Source: Pantoea sp. Eser (GTDB lineage: Bacteria; Pseudomonadota; Gammaproteobacteria; Enterobacterales; Enterobacteriaceae). From it: DNA of 64,000 bases. Numbering within the stretch: position 1 is the first letter of the stretch; each line of letters starts with the position of its first letter. Made by a program: the position numbers and the translations under genes. Below are positions 54,485-64,000 of the stretch, one piece after another. The DNA lies in assembly GCA_009830035.1 (NCBI GenBank), contig SZZY01000004.1, positions 248,001 to 312,000 of the forward strand, in the 5' to 3' direction. The notes under the pieces were generated by a model. That model searched no databases and was not told the origin of the DNA. It worked only from the letters and a program-made list of their open reading frames with translations.

Positions 54485-54985
54485 TTATGCGGGATGCAGC
54501 GCAGCACACAGCTGTTTTGCCGCCAGTAACAGGCGCGGGCCGGGGCGGCTGAGCCAGTCATCATTAATCGCAATCACCGGCACGCTGAGCTGCGGCTGCC
54601 AGAAGGCCCGGACGTTGTCAGCCTGGTGGTCACTGCCGCCAATCACAATCGCCTGCGGGTGTCGCATCAGTACCTGTTCACGGCTGACCTGCGGCCAGCT
54701 GACCCGGTTGTCGGCAAAGATATTTTTGCCGCCACGCTAGGCTAATATCAGATCCGGCTTCAGTTGCAGAATACGCTCGAGGTTAATCCCCTGCCAGTTG
54801 GCTACCTGCTCAATCGGTTTCGCCTGCGCCGGATAGTCGGACCAGGCACTGACCGCAATCGGCGTAATGCCGGCGGCGAAGGCGAGTTCAGTCAGGTGGG
54901 GAGTGAGGGTGATAACGCGCGGAGGGGAAGCCAGCAGGCTGCCGCTGATCAGCAGCAGCCAGCAGAGCAGTAGAGTTTTAGCCAC
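54485..54985 (-). pseudogene. btuF: Vitamin B12-binding periplasmic protein BtuF, amber and internal deletion
   Basis: BtuF delivers cobalamin to BtuCD. The signal peptide [17 protein letters not shown] and [40 protein letters not shown] are present. TAG at 54737-54739 replaces Trp of DLILA-W-RGG at a CCTAG (from CCTGG). Immediately after, about 80 codons are missing: RGG is joined to [20 protein letters not shown], which normally lies much further on. The tail [20 protein letters not shown] follows in the same frame. It overlaps the mtn stop. Confidence 0.88.
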
Positions 54986-55676
54986 GCGCCTGGCGCGCCA
55001 GCAGGTTCTCCACCATCAGCGACGACTGCTTAGCCGCGACGCTGAGGAACTCATCAAAGCTCAGATGCGAGGCCTGGTCAGCGACGTCAGAAATGGCACG
55101 AACCACCACAAAAGGCACCTGGAACTGGTGGCAGACGTGACCGATAGCTGCGGCCTCCATTTCCACGGCGATAGCTTGTGGAAACTGCTGACGAATACGC
55201 GCCAGCGGCTCGGCGCCGTTGATAAAGGCGTCGCCGCTCACCACTAGGCCACGCACCGCATTCAGATCGAGCTGCTTAATGCAGGCTTCGGCTACCGCAA
55301 TCAAACCACTGTCGGCAACAAAGGCTGCCGGGCAGCCCGCCATCTGTCCTAGCTCATAGCCAAAAGCCGTGACGTCGGCATCGTGATAGCCTACTTCTTC
55401 CGATACCACGATATCGCCAACGCTCAGCGAAGCCGCTAAGCCGCCAGCCGAACCGGTGTTGATCACCACGTCTGGCTTACACAGTTGCAGCAGCAGGGTG
55501 GTACCCAGCGCGGCGGAGGTTTTGCCAATGCCCGATTTCAACAGCGCGACCTCAACGCCGTTCAGGGTGCCGGTATAAATTTCACAGCCAGCCAGCGATA
55601 AAGTTTGACGGTTTTCGATTTTGTCGCGCAGCAGAGTAACTTCCTGCTCCATCGCACCAATAATGCCTGCTTTCAT
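54978..55676 (-). CDS. mtn: 5'-methylthioadenosine/S-adenosylhomocysteine nucleosidase
   Basis: Mtn (Pfs) cleaves methylthioadenosine from spermidine synthesis and S-adenosylhomocysteine, so it works downstream of SpeD/SpeE. It has 232 residues starting [20 protein letters not shown], with [40 protein letters not shown] and catalytic [12 protein letters not shown]...[14 protein letters not shown]. Intact although btuF after it is broken. CTAG at 55243 and 55348 are synonymous. Confidence 0.95.
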   Translation of the reverse strand: MKAGIIGAMEQEVTLLRDKIENRQTLSLAGCEIYTGTLNGVEVALLKSGIGKTSAALGTTLLLQLCKPDVVINTGSAGGLAASLSVGDIVVSEEVGYHDADVTAFGYELGQMAGCPAAFVADSGLIAVAEACIKQLDLNAVRGLVVSGDAFINGAEPLARIRQQFPQAIAVEMEAAAIGHVCHQFQVPFVVVRAISDVADQASHLSFDEFLSVAAKQSSLMVENLLARQARG

Positions 55677-55768
55677 AGTGAGTCCCGCTAATGTAAAAAG
55701 TCATAATTTAAGGCATAGTCTACCCTGGCTAACAGGGGATTAATTCACCAAAAAATAAGGGGTAATGA

Positions 55769-57259
55769 ATGTCAGCGATCAATTTCAGGAAGAAGATCAG
55801 CTTCTCGCGCCCTTATACCAGTCGAAAAGATCCGGAGGGGGAATATTACATTACCCGCCACTTCGAGAGCGATCGCGGACGGATTATTAACTCCGCAGCG
55901 ATTCGCCGATTGCAGCAAAAAACCCAGGTCTTTCCGCTGGAGCGCAATGCCGCGGTGCGTTCAAGGCTGACGCATTCGCTGGAGGTGCAGCAGACCGGAC
56001 GCTATATCACCAAGGAGATCCTGCAGACCCTGAAAATGCAGGGCAGGCTGGCGCAATATGGACTGGACGAGCTGGAAGGCGCGTTTGAAAGCTTGATTGA
56101 GATGGCCTGTCTGATGCACGACGTGGGGAATCCCCCGTTCGGGCATTTTGGTGAGGCGGCGATCAACGACTGGTTTGAAGATAATCTGCCGGCTGAACTG
56201 GTTGATCCGCTGGTGGCGGGGGTGCAGGGCGAGACGCAACGCCGTGCCTTCGATCAGCTAAACGCGATGATTCGACAGGATTTGTGCCACTTTGAAGGCA
56301 ATGCGCAGGCGATTCGTATGGTCCATACGCTGCTGCAACTTAACCTCAGCTACTCGCAGGTTGCCTGCATTCTCAAATATACCGCGCCCGCCTGGTGGCA
56401 GGGCGAGAAGCCAGCCGAATTCAGCGTGTTAATGAAAAAGCCGGGCTTTTATCTCTCCGAACAGGACTATATTAGCGACCTGCGCGCCGCGACCAATATG
56501 GAAGAGCACCATCGCTTTCCGCTGACCTATATAATGGAAGCTGCCGATGATATCTCCTATTGCATTGCCGATTTGGACGACGCTGTAGAAAAAGATATAT
56601 TTAATGTTGAAAGTTTGTATGAGTTTCTCAATAAAGCCTGGGGACTGGTAAAAAATAATGACGCTTTCAGCCGCACCATCGGCGAAGCCTGGCGTGAGGC
56701 CTGCAGTAAAAAGCGCCGCAGCCGCAGCGATCAATTCTTTATGTCATTACGCGTAAATGTTCAGAGCGTGCTGGTGACCTATGCAGTGAAGCGTTTTGTT
56801 GATAATCTGCCCGCCATATTTGCCGGTAATTTCAATCATGCCTTGCTGGAAGATGATGGCGAAGAGGGCCGACTGTTGCAGTTGTTCAAAACGGTAGCGC
56901 GCCAGCAGGTATTTAATCATTCCGAAGTCGAGCAGCTGGAATTACAGGGATATCGGGTTATTAAGGGATTACTGGAAATTTATCAGCCGCTGATGCTGCT
57001 CAATTATGAATCGTTTACTACCCTGATAAATGAAGACTTTCTGCGGCACCATCCGATTGAGACCCGGCTTTTCCATAAACTTTCCGGCAAGCATCGTAAA
57101 GCTTATCTGCATAAAATGCGCACCCTGGTGGTGGAGCATAAATATGAGCGCCTGCTATGGGAACGATATTATCGCTTTCGCCTGATTCAGGATTATATTA
57201 GCGGGATGACCGATCTCTACGCTTGGGATGAGTACCGGCGACTGATGGCCGTCGAATAA
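55769..57259 (+). CDS. dgt: Deoxyguanosinetriphosphate triphosphohydrolase
   Basis: Dgt hydrolyses dGTP to deoxyguanosine and triphosphate. It has 496 residues with the N-terminal [20 protein letters not shown] and the HD-domain metal site [20 protein letters not shown], then [20 protein letters not shown]. The length fits the E. coli-type enzyme (about 505). It is followed by degP as in E. coli. Intact. Confidence 0.95.
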   Translation: MSAINFRKKISFSRPYTSRKDPEGEYYITRHFESDRGRIINSAAIRRLQQKTQVFPLERNAAVRSRLTHSLEVQQTGRYITKEILQTLKMQGRLAQYGLDELEGAFESLIEMACLMHDVGNPPFGHFGEAAINDWFEDNLPAELVDPLVAGVQGETQRRAFDQLNAMIRQDLCHFEGNAQAIRMVHTLLQLNLSYSQVACILKYTAPAWWQGEKPAEFSVLMKKPGFYLSEQDYISDLRAATNMEEHHRFPLTYIMEAADDISYCIADLDDAVEKDIFNVESLYEFLNKAWGLVKNNDAFSRTIGEAWREACSKKRRSRSDQFFMSLRVNVQSVLVTYAVKRFVDNLPAIFAGNFNHALLEDDGEEGRLLQLFKTVARQQVFNHSEVEQLELQGYRVIKGLLEIYQPLMLLNYESFTTLINEDFLRHHPIETRLFHKLSGKHRKAYLHKMRTLVVEHKYERLLWERYYRFRLIQDYISGMTDLYAWDEYRRLMAVE

Positions 57260-57313
57260 TCATCAATTGTAAAGAGCGCGAATAAATTTTTACCTTCGCT
57301 TGAGACTTCAGAA

Positions 57314-57342
57314 GGAACTTCGCGCTAAGATATTTATCTCAA
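57314..57342 (+). promoter_or_regulatory. Sigma-E-type promoter of degP
   Basis: GGAACTT at 57314 and TCTCAA at 57337, spaced 16 bases, match the RpoE consensus (GGAACTT/TCTRA) and lie about 50 bases before the degP start, as in E. coli. Envelope-stress control of degP therefore appears retained. Confidence 0.82.
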
Positions 57343-57392
57343 CACCGAACCACAGCAATGGTCTGAACAGTTATCCTCAAGAGAAACCAAAA

Positions 57393-58832
57393 ATGAAAAA
57401 AAAGAGTTTAATGCTAAGTGCCCTGGCCCTGGCCCTGGCCCTGGCCCTGGCGCCCGTCACGGTTTCCGCTGCGCAAACCGCCTCTTCTGATAGTCAGCAA
57501 TTGCCGAGCCTGGCACCGATGCTGGAGAAGGTGATGCCGTCAGTGGTCAGTATCAGCGTCGAAGGCACCACCACGGTTAAAACGCCGCGTATGCCGCAGC
57601 AGTTCCAGCAATTCTTTGGTGACAACTCGCCTTTCTGTCAGGATGGCTCACCGTTCCAGAGTTCACCGATGTGCCAGAGCGGCGACGGATCGGATAGCGG
57701 CGCGCCGGCGCCGAATACCCAGCAGGAGAAATTCCGCGCGCTGGGATCGGGCGTGGTGATCAATGCTGAAAAAGGCTATGTGGTGACCAACAACCACGTG
57801 GTGAATAACGCTACAAAAATTCAGGTCCAGCTGAGCGATGGCCGCCGCTATGACGCCAAAGTGATCGGTAAAGATCCCAGCTCCGACATTGCGTTGATCC
57901 AGCTGCAGGACGCTAAAAACCTCACGGCGGTGAAACTGGCCGACTCTGACAATCTGCGGGTCGGTGACTACACCGTGGCGATCGGTAACCCATATGGCCT
58001 GGGTGAAACAGTGACTTCAGGCATCGTCTCCGCGCTGGGCCGTAGCGGCCTAAATGTGGAAAACTACGAGAACTTTATCCAGACCGATGCGGCGATTAAC
58101 CGCGGTAACTCCGGCGGCGCGCTGGTTAACCTTAACGGTGAACTGATCGGCATCAACACCGCGATTCTGGCACCGGATGGCGGCAACATCGGTATCGGCT
58201 TTGCTATCCCGAGCAACATGGCGAAAAACCTGACGGCGCAGATGGTAGAGTTTGGTCAGGTTAAACGCGGTGAACTGGGTGTGATGGGCACCGAGCTTAA
58301 CTCTGAACTGGCCAAAGTGATGAAGGTTGATGCGCAGCGCGGGGCCTTTGTCAGCCAGGTACTGCCAGGTTCGGCCGCGGCGAAAGCCGGTATCAAAGCC
58401 GGCGATGTGGTGGTCTCAATGAACGGCAAGCCGCTGACCAGTTTTGCTGCGCTGCGTGCTGAAGTCGGTTCGCTGCCGATTGGCACCACCCTGAAACTGG
58501 GTCTGCTGCGTGACGGCAAACCGCTGGATGTGTCGGTTCAGCTGCAACAGAGTAGCCAGGCGAAAGTCCAGTCAGCCACCATCTACACTGGCATTGAAGG
58601 GGCCGATCTCAGCAACAGCGACACCGGCGATAAAGGGGTTCGCGTAGATAACGTCAAAGCGGGCAGCGCTGCCGCTCGTATCGGCCTGAAAAAAGGCGAC
58701 GTGATTCAGGGCGTGAACCAGCAGCCGGTGACCAACCTGGGCGAACTGCGTAAGATCCTTGATTCCAAACCGCCGGTGCTGGCGCTGAACGTCAAGCGCG
58801 GCGACAGCAGCATTTACCTGCTGATGCAGTAA
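57393..58832 (+). CDS. degP: Periplasmic serine protease/chaperone DegP
   Basis: DegP degrades or refolds misfolded envelope proteins. ATG 57393 gives 479 residues. The signal peptide has an unusual perfect 6-base repeat (cctggc five times) encoding Ala-Leu units in ALALALALALAPVTVSA. The mature protein has the catalytic His in VVTNNHVVNNATKI, Asp in DPSSDIALIQL, Ser in RGNSGGALVNLNGE and two PDZ domains (GAFVSQVLPGSAAAKAGIKA and GVRVDNVKAGSAAARIG). Upstream in-frame starts are not used by the family. Intact. Confidence 0.95.
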   Translation: MKKKSLMLSALALALALALAPVTVSAAQTASSDSQQLPSLAPMLEKVMPSVVSISVEGTTTVKTPRMPQQFQQFFGDNSPFCQDGSPFQSSPMCQSGDGSDSGAPAPNTQQEKFRALGSGVVINAEKGYVVTNNHVVNNATKIQVQLSDGRRYDAKVIGKDPSSDIALIQLQDAKNLTAVKLADSDNLRVGDYTVAIGNPYGLGETVTSGIVSALGRSGLNVENYENFIQTDAAINRGNSGGALVNLNGELIGINTAILAPDGGNIGIGFAIPSNMAKNLTAQMVEFGQVKRGELGVMGTELNSELAKVMKVDAQRGAFVSQVLPGSAAAKAGIKAGDVVVSMNGKPLTSFAALRAEVGSLPIGTTLKLGLLRDGKPLDVSVQLQQSSQAKVQSATIYTGIEGADLSNSDTGDKGVRVDNVKAGSAAARIGLKKGDVIQGVNQQPVTNLGELRKILDSKPPVLALNVKRGDSSIYLLMQ

Positions 58833-58851
58833 GCGGCAAGGCATTGCTATC

Positions 58852-58879
58852 AGGCGGACTTCGGTCCGCCTTTTTTATT
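58852..58879 (+). terminator. degP terminator
   Basis: AGGCGGAC/GTCCGCCTTTTTTATT hairpin with a short loop, 20 bases after degP. Confidence 0.9.
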
Positions 58880-59016
58880 GCCTCAATTCGCGCCGGTAAG
58901 AGTGTGATGCTGACCGCAAATTCACTAAATGCCCACCTGGCTCTGTGCAGTTGCACAATGTTCTGGCCGCCTTGCATGCGTATTCTATCTCTCCCCCTCT
59001 TTTTCGGGAGTAATGG

Positions 59017-59865
59017 ATGGCTACCTATTATCTTGATGCCCGGCTGGCGCAGGATATCGTGGCGCGCACCATGAAAATTATTGACAGCGGCGATCGCGAG
59101 CGCATTGGGGAATTGCACGAAGGCGCGCTGCTGGTGCTGAACCTGATTCGCAGCGATACCCTGTCGCCGCAGCTAACCGAATGGGCGCAGCGGCTTGGCA
59201 TCGATCTTAATCAGCCGCGTGTGGTGGCCGTGGTTGAGGTCGATAGCGCAATGTCAGAGTTGCAGCAGCTGCAAACCGTTGCTGATCACGCCGGAGCGGG
59301 ACAACCTGATCGCCATTGTTTCGCTGACCGAAATGGTGGTGCTGAAGCCAGCGCTGAATGGGCACGGCCGTTACGATCAGGAGGATCATCGTCGGCGGGT
59401 CGAGCAGTTATTACAGCGAATGAAAGAGAGCGGCCATCTGCGGATGCGGATTGCGCTGGGAAACTTTTTCACCGGCCCCGGCAGTATTGCGCGTTCCTAT
59501 CGAACCGCCCGCACCACCACGATGGTTGGCAAACAGCGTATGCTTGAGGTGCGCAGCTATTTTTATCAGGATCTGGTGCTGCCGGTGCTGCTCGACAGTC
59601 TGCGCGGCGGCTGGCAGGCCAATGAACTGGCGCGGCCACTGGCGAAACTCAAGAGTATGGATAACAACGGGTTGCTGCGGTGAACGCCGATCGCCTGGTT
59701 CACCCATAATGTGCAGCCGAGCGCGACCGCGCGTGCGCTGTTTATTCACCGTAATATGCTGGAGTATCGGCTGAACCGGATTTCGGAGTTAACCGGGCTG
59801 AATCTCGGGCACTTTGACGATCGGCTGCTGCTCTATGTGGCGCTGCAGCTGGATGAGCAGGGATG
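59017..59865 (+). pseudogene. cdaR: Carbohydrate diacid regulator CdaR, deleted and frameshifted
   Basis: CdaR activates glucarate/galactarate/glycerate genes. Compared with the 385-residue family, segments are missing in frame: about 14 residues after VARTMKIID, about 85 after IGELHEGALLVL, and a few after VEVDS. A frameshift near 59280 then precedes TPERDNLIAIVSLTEMVVLK. TGA at 59681-59683 interrupts NNGLLR-*-TPIAWF. The helix-turn-helix tail ALFIHRNMLEYRLNRISELT and FDDRLLLYVALQLDE are still readable. Confidence 0.88.
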
Positions 59866-59886
59866 AACGGGGCGGTAATGCCGGCA

Positions 59887-59915
59887 TAAAAAAGGCCAGC
59901 AGAGCTGGCCTTTTT
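59887..59915. terminator. Bidirectional terminator between cdaR and yaeH
   Basis: AAAAAAGGCCAGC/GCTGGCCTTTTT stem-loop between the convergent cdaR remnant and yaeH. Confidence 0.9.
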
Positions 59916-59931
59916 CGTCACTGACAGCGGA

Positions 59932-60324
59932 TTAACGACCGTTGTGGGTCAGTTTTTCGGGGTCAGATTCGATTTCGGTAATCTTGTGCGACACTACGCT
60001 TTCCAGATGGCGCAGGTCATCAAGAATTTTACGTTTCAGATCTACTTCAACTTGGTCGCGCTGGCAAATCTGGTCCAGCTCGTCAATCACGTAACGCAGA
60101 TTCGGGCTGATTTCCTGTACTTCTTTGTAGCCCTGGGTAGCGTGATCGGCCACCACTGTTTTACGCTGACGCGGATATTTGAATTTTACGCTTTTCGCGA
60201 AAAACTCGCCTTTATCTTTGCGGAAGTAGATCTTCAGAATATCGTTATTGGCTTCCTGACGCAGGCTGTAACGATCAATATCATCCGGATTACTGATACC
60301 CAAGCTTTTCAGATTGTCATACAT
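59932..60324 (-). CDS. yaeH: UPF0325 protein YaeH
   Basis: 130 residues starting [20 protein letters not shown] from ATG 60324. It matches YaeH almost throughout ([60 protein letters not shown]). The function is unknown. It is highly conserved in enterobacteria and intact here. Confidence 0.92.
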   Translation of the reverse strand: MYDNLKSLGISNPDDIDRYSLRQEANNDILKIYFRKDKGEFFAKSVKFKYPRQRKTVVADHATQGYKEVQEISPNLRYVIDELDQICQRDQVEVDLKRKILDDLRHLESVVSHKITEIESDPEKLTHNGR

Positions 60325-60519
60325 AGCGTTGTTTCCATCAAAAGGTGAGAAGCGCGCAGCCTTGTTCATGACGTCTGACAACTGTAGACATAAATAAGCA
60401 GGATGAACATTGCGCGACGGGATTTAACTGGCGAGGATTATGACCTGAATAAAAACTAAACGCACCAGTTAATTCGCGGCGCAAAACAGGATGTTGGCAT
60501 GGAAGTGTAAAGAAAAGAT

Positions 60520-60542
60520 GACGGGCCGGTTTCCAGCCCGTC
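60520..60542 (-). terminator. dapD terminator hairpin
   Basis: GACGGGCCGG/CCAGCCCGTC stem immediately past the dapD stop on the minus strand, followed by TTTTCTTT on that strand. Confidence 0.75.
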
Positions 60543-60549
60543 ACAGGGA

Positions 60550-61374
60550 TCAGTCGATGGTACGCAGCAGTTCGTTAATGCCCACTTTGCCGCGGGTTTT
60601 GGCATCCACTTTCTTCACGATAACGGCACAGTAAAGGCTGTAGCTGCCATCTTTTGACGGCAGGTTACCGGAAACCACCACCGAACCGGCTGGCACGCGG
60701 CCGTAATGCACTTCACCGGTCTCACGGTCATAAATTTTGGTGCTCTGGCCGATGTAAACGCCCATTGAGATCACTGAACCTTCTTCAACGATAACGCCTT
60801 CAACGATTTCAGAGCGCGCGCCAATGAAGCAGTTATCTTCGATGATGGTAGGGTTTGCCTGCAGCGGTTCCAGCACGCCGCCGATGCCCACGCCGCCGGA
60901 GAGGTGAACGTTTTTACCGATCTGCGCACAGGAGCCAACGGTGGCCCAGGTATCGACCATCGAGCCTTCATCAACGAATGCGCCGATGTTGACGTAAGAC
61001 GGCATCAGCACGGTATTACGGGCAATGTAGGCGCCCTGACGTACCGCCGCCGGTGGAACCACACGGAAGCCCTCTTTTTTGAAGCGGGCATCGTCCCAGC
61101 CAGCAAATTTCATCGGCACTTTGTCGTAAAAACGGGTCTCAGCACCTTCCATCACCTGGTTGTCGTTGATGCGAAAAGAGAGCAGTACCGCTTTCTTCAG
61201 CCACTGATGCGTTACCCACTCGCCGTCGATCTTTTCGGAAACGCGCAGTGCACCGCTGTCCAGCAGAGATATAACCTGATTGATGGCATCGCGGGTTTCG
61301 CTGTCAACGCTGGCTGGGGTGATATCAGCACGACGTTTGAAGGCAGATTCAATAACGCTCTGTAACTGTTGCAT
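60550..61374 (-). CDS. dapD: 2,3,4,5-tetrahydropyridine-2,6-dicarboxylate N-succinyltransferase
   Basis: DapD catalyses the succinylation step of diaminopimelate/lysine synthesis. ATG 61374 gives 274 residues, identical in length to E. coli. The left-handed beta-helix hexapeptide repeats are visible ([60 protein letters not shown]), as is the C-terminal [20 protein letters not shown]. Intact, between yaeH and glnD as usual. Confidence 0.96.
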   Translation of the reverse strand: MQQLQSVIESAFKRRADITPASVDSETRDAINQVISLLDSGALRVSEKIDGEWVTHQWLKKAVLLSFRINDNQVMEGAETRFYDKVPMKFAGWDDARFKKEGFRVVPPAAVRQGAYIARNTVLMPSYVNIGAFVDEGSMVDTWATVGSCAQIGKNVHLSGGVGIGGVLEPLQANPTIIEDNCFIGARSEIVEGVIVEEGSVISMGVYIGQSTKIYDRETGEVHYGRVPAGSVVVSGNLPSKDGSYSLYCAVIVKKVDAKTRGKVGINELLRTID

Positions 61375-61457
61375 ATTTTTTTCCTGATCTGTCATGTGCA
61401 GTGCCGGGCAATCACCCGACACAAGTAAAAAGTTTAAGGTTCACAAATCGACTTTTG

Positions 61458-64000
61458 TCACACTTTATCGTTTGGATTAAGGGCTTCTGTCAACCGTTGT
61501 TGCAACGCTTTACGCATTTCTTCATTCAGCGCCTGGCGCTCACTGTTGGCGAGAATAAACAAATCCTCGACCCGTTCGCCGATGGTGCTGATGCGCGCGC
61601 CGTGCAGCGAGACGCCGAGATCGGCAAACACTTCGCCTACCCGCGCCAGCAGGCCGGGCTGATCAAGGGCCACCAGCTCCAGGTAGCTGCGGCGGTCGGT
61701 ATGGGTTGGCAGAAAATTGACTTCGGTATCAACGCTGAAGTGCTTCAGCCTGGCCGACGGACGACGGGTTCGCGGCGGCACCCAGTCTGACTGGGTAATC
61801 GCCTGCTCCAGCGCCTGAATAACCATCGGATGGCGATCCGGTGCCAGCGGGCTGCCATCGGGCTCCAGCACGATAAACGTATCCATCGCCATGCCGTCGC
61901 GGCTGGTAAAGATTTGCGCATCGTGCACGCTGAGATTACGGCGATCCAGTTCGCCCGCCACGGCGGCAAACAGGTGCGGTCGATCCGGACTCCAGATAAA
62001 GATTTCAGTTCCGCCGCGCGTGGCCTGCGGGCTGACCAGCACCAGCGGTTTTTTCAGATCGTGGCCCATCAGATGGCGGGCATGCCAGGCGATCTGATTC
62101 GGCGTATGCCGCAGGAAATAATCGGCGCGGCAGCGGTTGCAGATCTGATGCAGCCGTTCTTCATCAATATTGTCCATCCGCAGCAGCGCCAGCGCCTGCA
62201 GACGATGGTGACGCACCCGCTCGCGCAGGTCCGGGCTGTTCTCCATGCCGCGTCGCAGCTGTTTCTCGGTGGCGAAAAACAGTTCACGCAACAGACTCTG
62301 CTTCCAGCTGTTCCACAGGCTTTCGTTGGTGGCGCAGATATCCGCCACGGTCAGGCAGACCAGATAGCGCAGGCGATTTTCATTCTGCATCACCTCGGCG
62401 AACTGCTGGATCACCGTCGGGTCCTGAATATCGCGGCGCTGCGCGGTGACTGACATCAGCAGGTGATGGCGCACCAGCCAGGCGACCAGCTGCGTTTCAC
62501 GCGAGTTCAGGCCGTGTATTTCAGCAAAGTCGAGCGCGTCCTGGGCGCCGAGAACTGAGTGATCGCCACCGCGCCCTTTGGCGATATCGTGCAGCAGCGC
62601 GGCCATCAGCAACAGCTCCTGCTGTGGCAGGCGCGGCCAGAGTTTAACGCACAGCGGATGCTGCGAGCGGGTGGTTTCGCTGGCGAAGCTTTCAAGCTTC
62701 TGCAGCACGCGAATGGTGTGCTCATCAACAGTGTAGGCGTGGAACAGGTCAAACTGCATCTGGCCAACAATGTGTCCCCACAGCGGCGTGTAAGCCCACA
62801 GCACGCTGTGACGGTGCATCGGCACCAGCGCCCGGCTGACGGCGCCAGGATGACGCAGAATGGACATAAAGGTGCGGCGCGCTTCCGGAATCTGACACAG
62901 CGGCTGTTCCAGATGGCGGCGCGCATTACGCAGACGGCGCAGGGTGGTGGAATAGATGCCTTTAATGCCGTCGTTGCGCACCATGACGTAGAACATGCGC
63001 AGAATTGCCTGCGGCTCACGCTCAAACAGCGTTTCATCGCGCAGGTCAATCAGATCGCCACGCAGCTGGAAGTGATCGTCGATAGGGCAGGGCTTCTCGC
63101 TGGTAGGCAGCGCCACAATCGCTTCATCGAACAGCTGCAGCAGCATCTGGTTCAGCTCGCCAATCCGGCGCGTCACCCGGTAAAAGTCTTTCATCATCCG
63201 CTCGACCGGCTCGTTGCCTTCGCCTTGATAATTAAGACGTCGCGCCACGCTGAGCTGGCGATCGAACAACAGACGGTTATCGTAGCGCGGCAGCGAAAGG
63301 TGCAATGCGAAACGAATCCGCCAGAGAAATTCCTGACACTCATTCAGCTCGCTGCGCTCCGCGTCGGTGAGGAAACCGAAGCCGACCATCTCATCCAGGG
63401 TGGTGGCGCCAAAGTGGCGGCGCGCCACCCATTGCAGGGTATGAATATCGCGCAGGCCGCCGGGGCTGCTTTTAATGTCTGGCTCAAGGTTGTAGCTGGT
63501 GCCGTGATAGCGCTTATGGCGCTCCTGCTGCTCTTCGATTTTGGCGGCGAAAAAGCACGACGAAGGCCAGAAGCCGTCGCTGAAGACGTTTTTCTGCAGT
63601 TCAAGGAACAGCGCCACGTCACCGGCCAGCATCCGCGACTCAATTAGATTGGTGGCTACCGTCAGATCCGATAAGCCCTCCAGCAGACACTCCTCCAGTG
63701 TGCGCACGCTGTGGCCGACCTCCAGCTTCAGGTCCCACATCAGGGTCAGCAGTTCGCTGGTGCGCTGTGCGGCCTGTTCATCCAGCGGCTGACGGCTGAG
63801 GATCAGCACGTCAATGTCTGAGAGCGGATGTAGTTCGGCACGGCCATAGCCGCCAACGGCCACCAGCGCGATGGCGCTCATCTGATCAAAGCCGAAAAAG
63901 CGCCACAGACGGCGCAGCAGGCGATCGATAAATAGCGAGCGGGCATCAATCAGCGGCTCGACGGCTTCGCCGGCGTCGAAAGCGGCAGACAGATAGTGCT
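61458..64000 (-). CDS. glnD: Bifunctional uridylyltransferase/uridylyl-removing enzyme GlnD (5' end outside window)
   Basis: GlnD senses glutamine and uridylylates or deuridylylates PII. The window ends within its N-terminal part; the frame stays open to 64000. The nucleotidyltransferase signature [22 protein letters not shown]-domain [20 protein letters not shown] and two C-terminal ACT domains ([20 protein letters not shown] and [20 protein letters not shown]) are present. There is no lesion in about 845 codons. Confidence 0.95.
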   Translation of the reverse strand, partial: HYLSAAFDAGEAVEPLIDARSLFIDRLLRRLWRFFGFDQMSAIALVAVGGYGRAELHPLSDIDVLILSRQPLDEQAAQRTSELLTLMWDLKLEVGHSVRTLEECLLEGLSDLTVATNLIESRMLAGDVALFLELQKNVFSDGFWPSSCFFAAKIEEQQERHKRYHGTSYNLEPDIKSSPGGLRDIHTLQWVARRHFGATTLDEMVGFGFLTDAERSELNECQEFLWRIRFALHLSLPRYDNRLLFDRQLSVARRLNYQGEGNEPVERMMKDFYRVTRRIGELNQMLLQLFDEAIVALPTSEKPCPIDDHFQLRGDLIDLRDETLFEREPQAILRMFYVMVRNDGIKGIYSTTLRRLRNARRHLEQPLCQIPEARRTFMSILRHPGAVSRALVPMHRHSVLWAYTPLWGHIVGQMQFDLFHAYTVDEHTIRVLQKLESFASETTRSQHPLCVKLWPRLPQQELLLMAALLHDIAKGRGGDHSVLGAQDALDFAEIHGLNSRETQLVAWLVRHHLLMSVTAQRRDIQDPTVIQQFAEVMQNENRLRYLVCLTVADICATNESLWNSWKQSLLRELFFATEKQLRRGMENSPDLRERVRHHRLQALALLRMDNIDEERLHQICNRCRADYFLRHTPNQIAWHARHLMGHDLKKPLVLVSPQATRGGTEIFIWSPDRPHLFAAVAGELDRRNLSVHDAQIFTSRDGMAMDTFIVLEPDGSPLAPDRHPMVIQALEQAITQSDWVPPRTRRPSARLKHFSVDTEVNFLPTHTDRRSYLELVALDQPGLLARVGEVFADLGVSLHGARISTIGERVEDLFILANSERQALNEEMRKALQQRLTEALNPNDKV

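Noticed and set aside
62559..63647. 362-codon open frame opposite glnD
   Set aside because: It is a composition artefact antisense to a clearly conserved gene.

Overview
The window is chromosomal DNA from an Enterobacterales bacterium, most likely Erwiniaceae (Erwinia/Pantoea-like). Gene order follows the E. coli 2-4 minute region: guaC-hofCB-ppdD-nadC-ampDE-aroP-pdhR-aceEF-lpd-acnB-yacL-speDE-yacC-cueO-hpt-can-yadGH-panDCB-folK-pcnB-gluQ-dksA-sfsA-thpR-hrpB-mrcB-hemL-erpA-btuF-mtn-dgt-degP-cdaR-yaeH-dapD-glnD. Protein sequences match the enterobacterial families closely. The species cannot be fixed from the sequence alone. No rRNA, tRNA, CRISPR array, prophage or insertion sequence was seen.

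The main feature is sharply divided gene decay. About 33 genes are intact, and nearly all serve core metabolism or the cell envelope: pyruvate dehydrogenase, aconitase, spermidine, pantothenate, folate, NAD, lysine/peptidoglycan precursors, heme, Fe-S delivery, PBP1b, DegP, GlnD, DksA and poly(A) polymerase. About 23 dispensable genes are broken by frameshifts, in-frame nonsense codons (mostly TAG), short tandem duplications or internal deletions. These are guaC, hofB, hofC, a GH43 glycosidase and its transporter, aroP, a RES-Xre toxin-antitoxin pair, padC and its LysR regulator, most of a sugar-acid catabolic islet, cueO, a PLP trans-sulfuration enzyme, sfsA, thpR, hrpB, btuF and cdaR. The fhu operon expected after mrcB is absent, but a Fur-box promoter remains. 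The long essential genes carry no indels, so this looks like recent relaxed selection, as in a host-restricted (for example insect-associated) lineage, rather than random sequencing error.

Layout. 1-3.7 kb: guaC remnant and a decayed type IV pilus operon with intact ppdD. 3.9-6.4 kb: nadC, ampD-ampE. 6.4-8.7 kb: GH43/GPH xyloside-type pair, interrupted only by amber codons. 8.9-10.1 kb: aroP remnant. 10.6-17.3 kb: pdhR-aceE-aceF-lpd with a PdhR box. 17.7-20.5 kb: wrecked RES-Xre module and phenolic acid decarboxylase locus. 20.9-24 kb: acnB and a 3'-clipped yacL. 24-31.3 kb: catabolic islet (sialidase-like, SSS transporter, DHDPS-family lyase, Fe-ADH, four-carbon acid sugar kinase, PdxA2, DeoR regulator) in which only pdxA2 is open. 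31.4-33.5 kb: speED-yacC. 33.7-36.6 kb: cueO and PLP-enzyme pseudogenes. 36.8-46.9 kb: hpt to dksA, mostly intact. 47.2-49.3 kb: three consecutive pseudogenes. 49.5-64 kb: mrcB to glnD, with btuF and cdaR decayed.

No undescribed system was found. The more unusual signals are the mutation spectrum (an apparent excess of CTAG and amber codons, many at Dcm-type CCWGG sites, plus slippage duplications), the orphan Fur promoter, the decayed toxin-antitoxin pair, and the few accessory genes that remain open (pdxA2, an acyltransferase-3 protein, ppdD).
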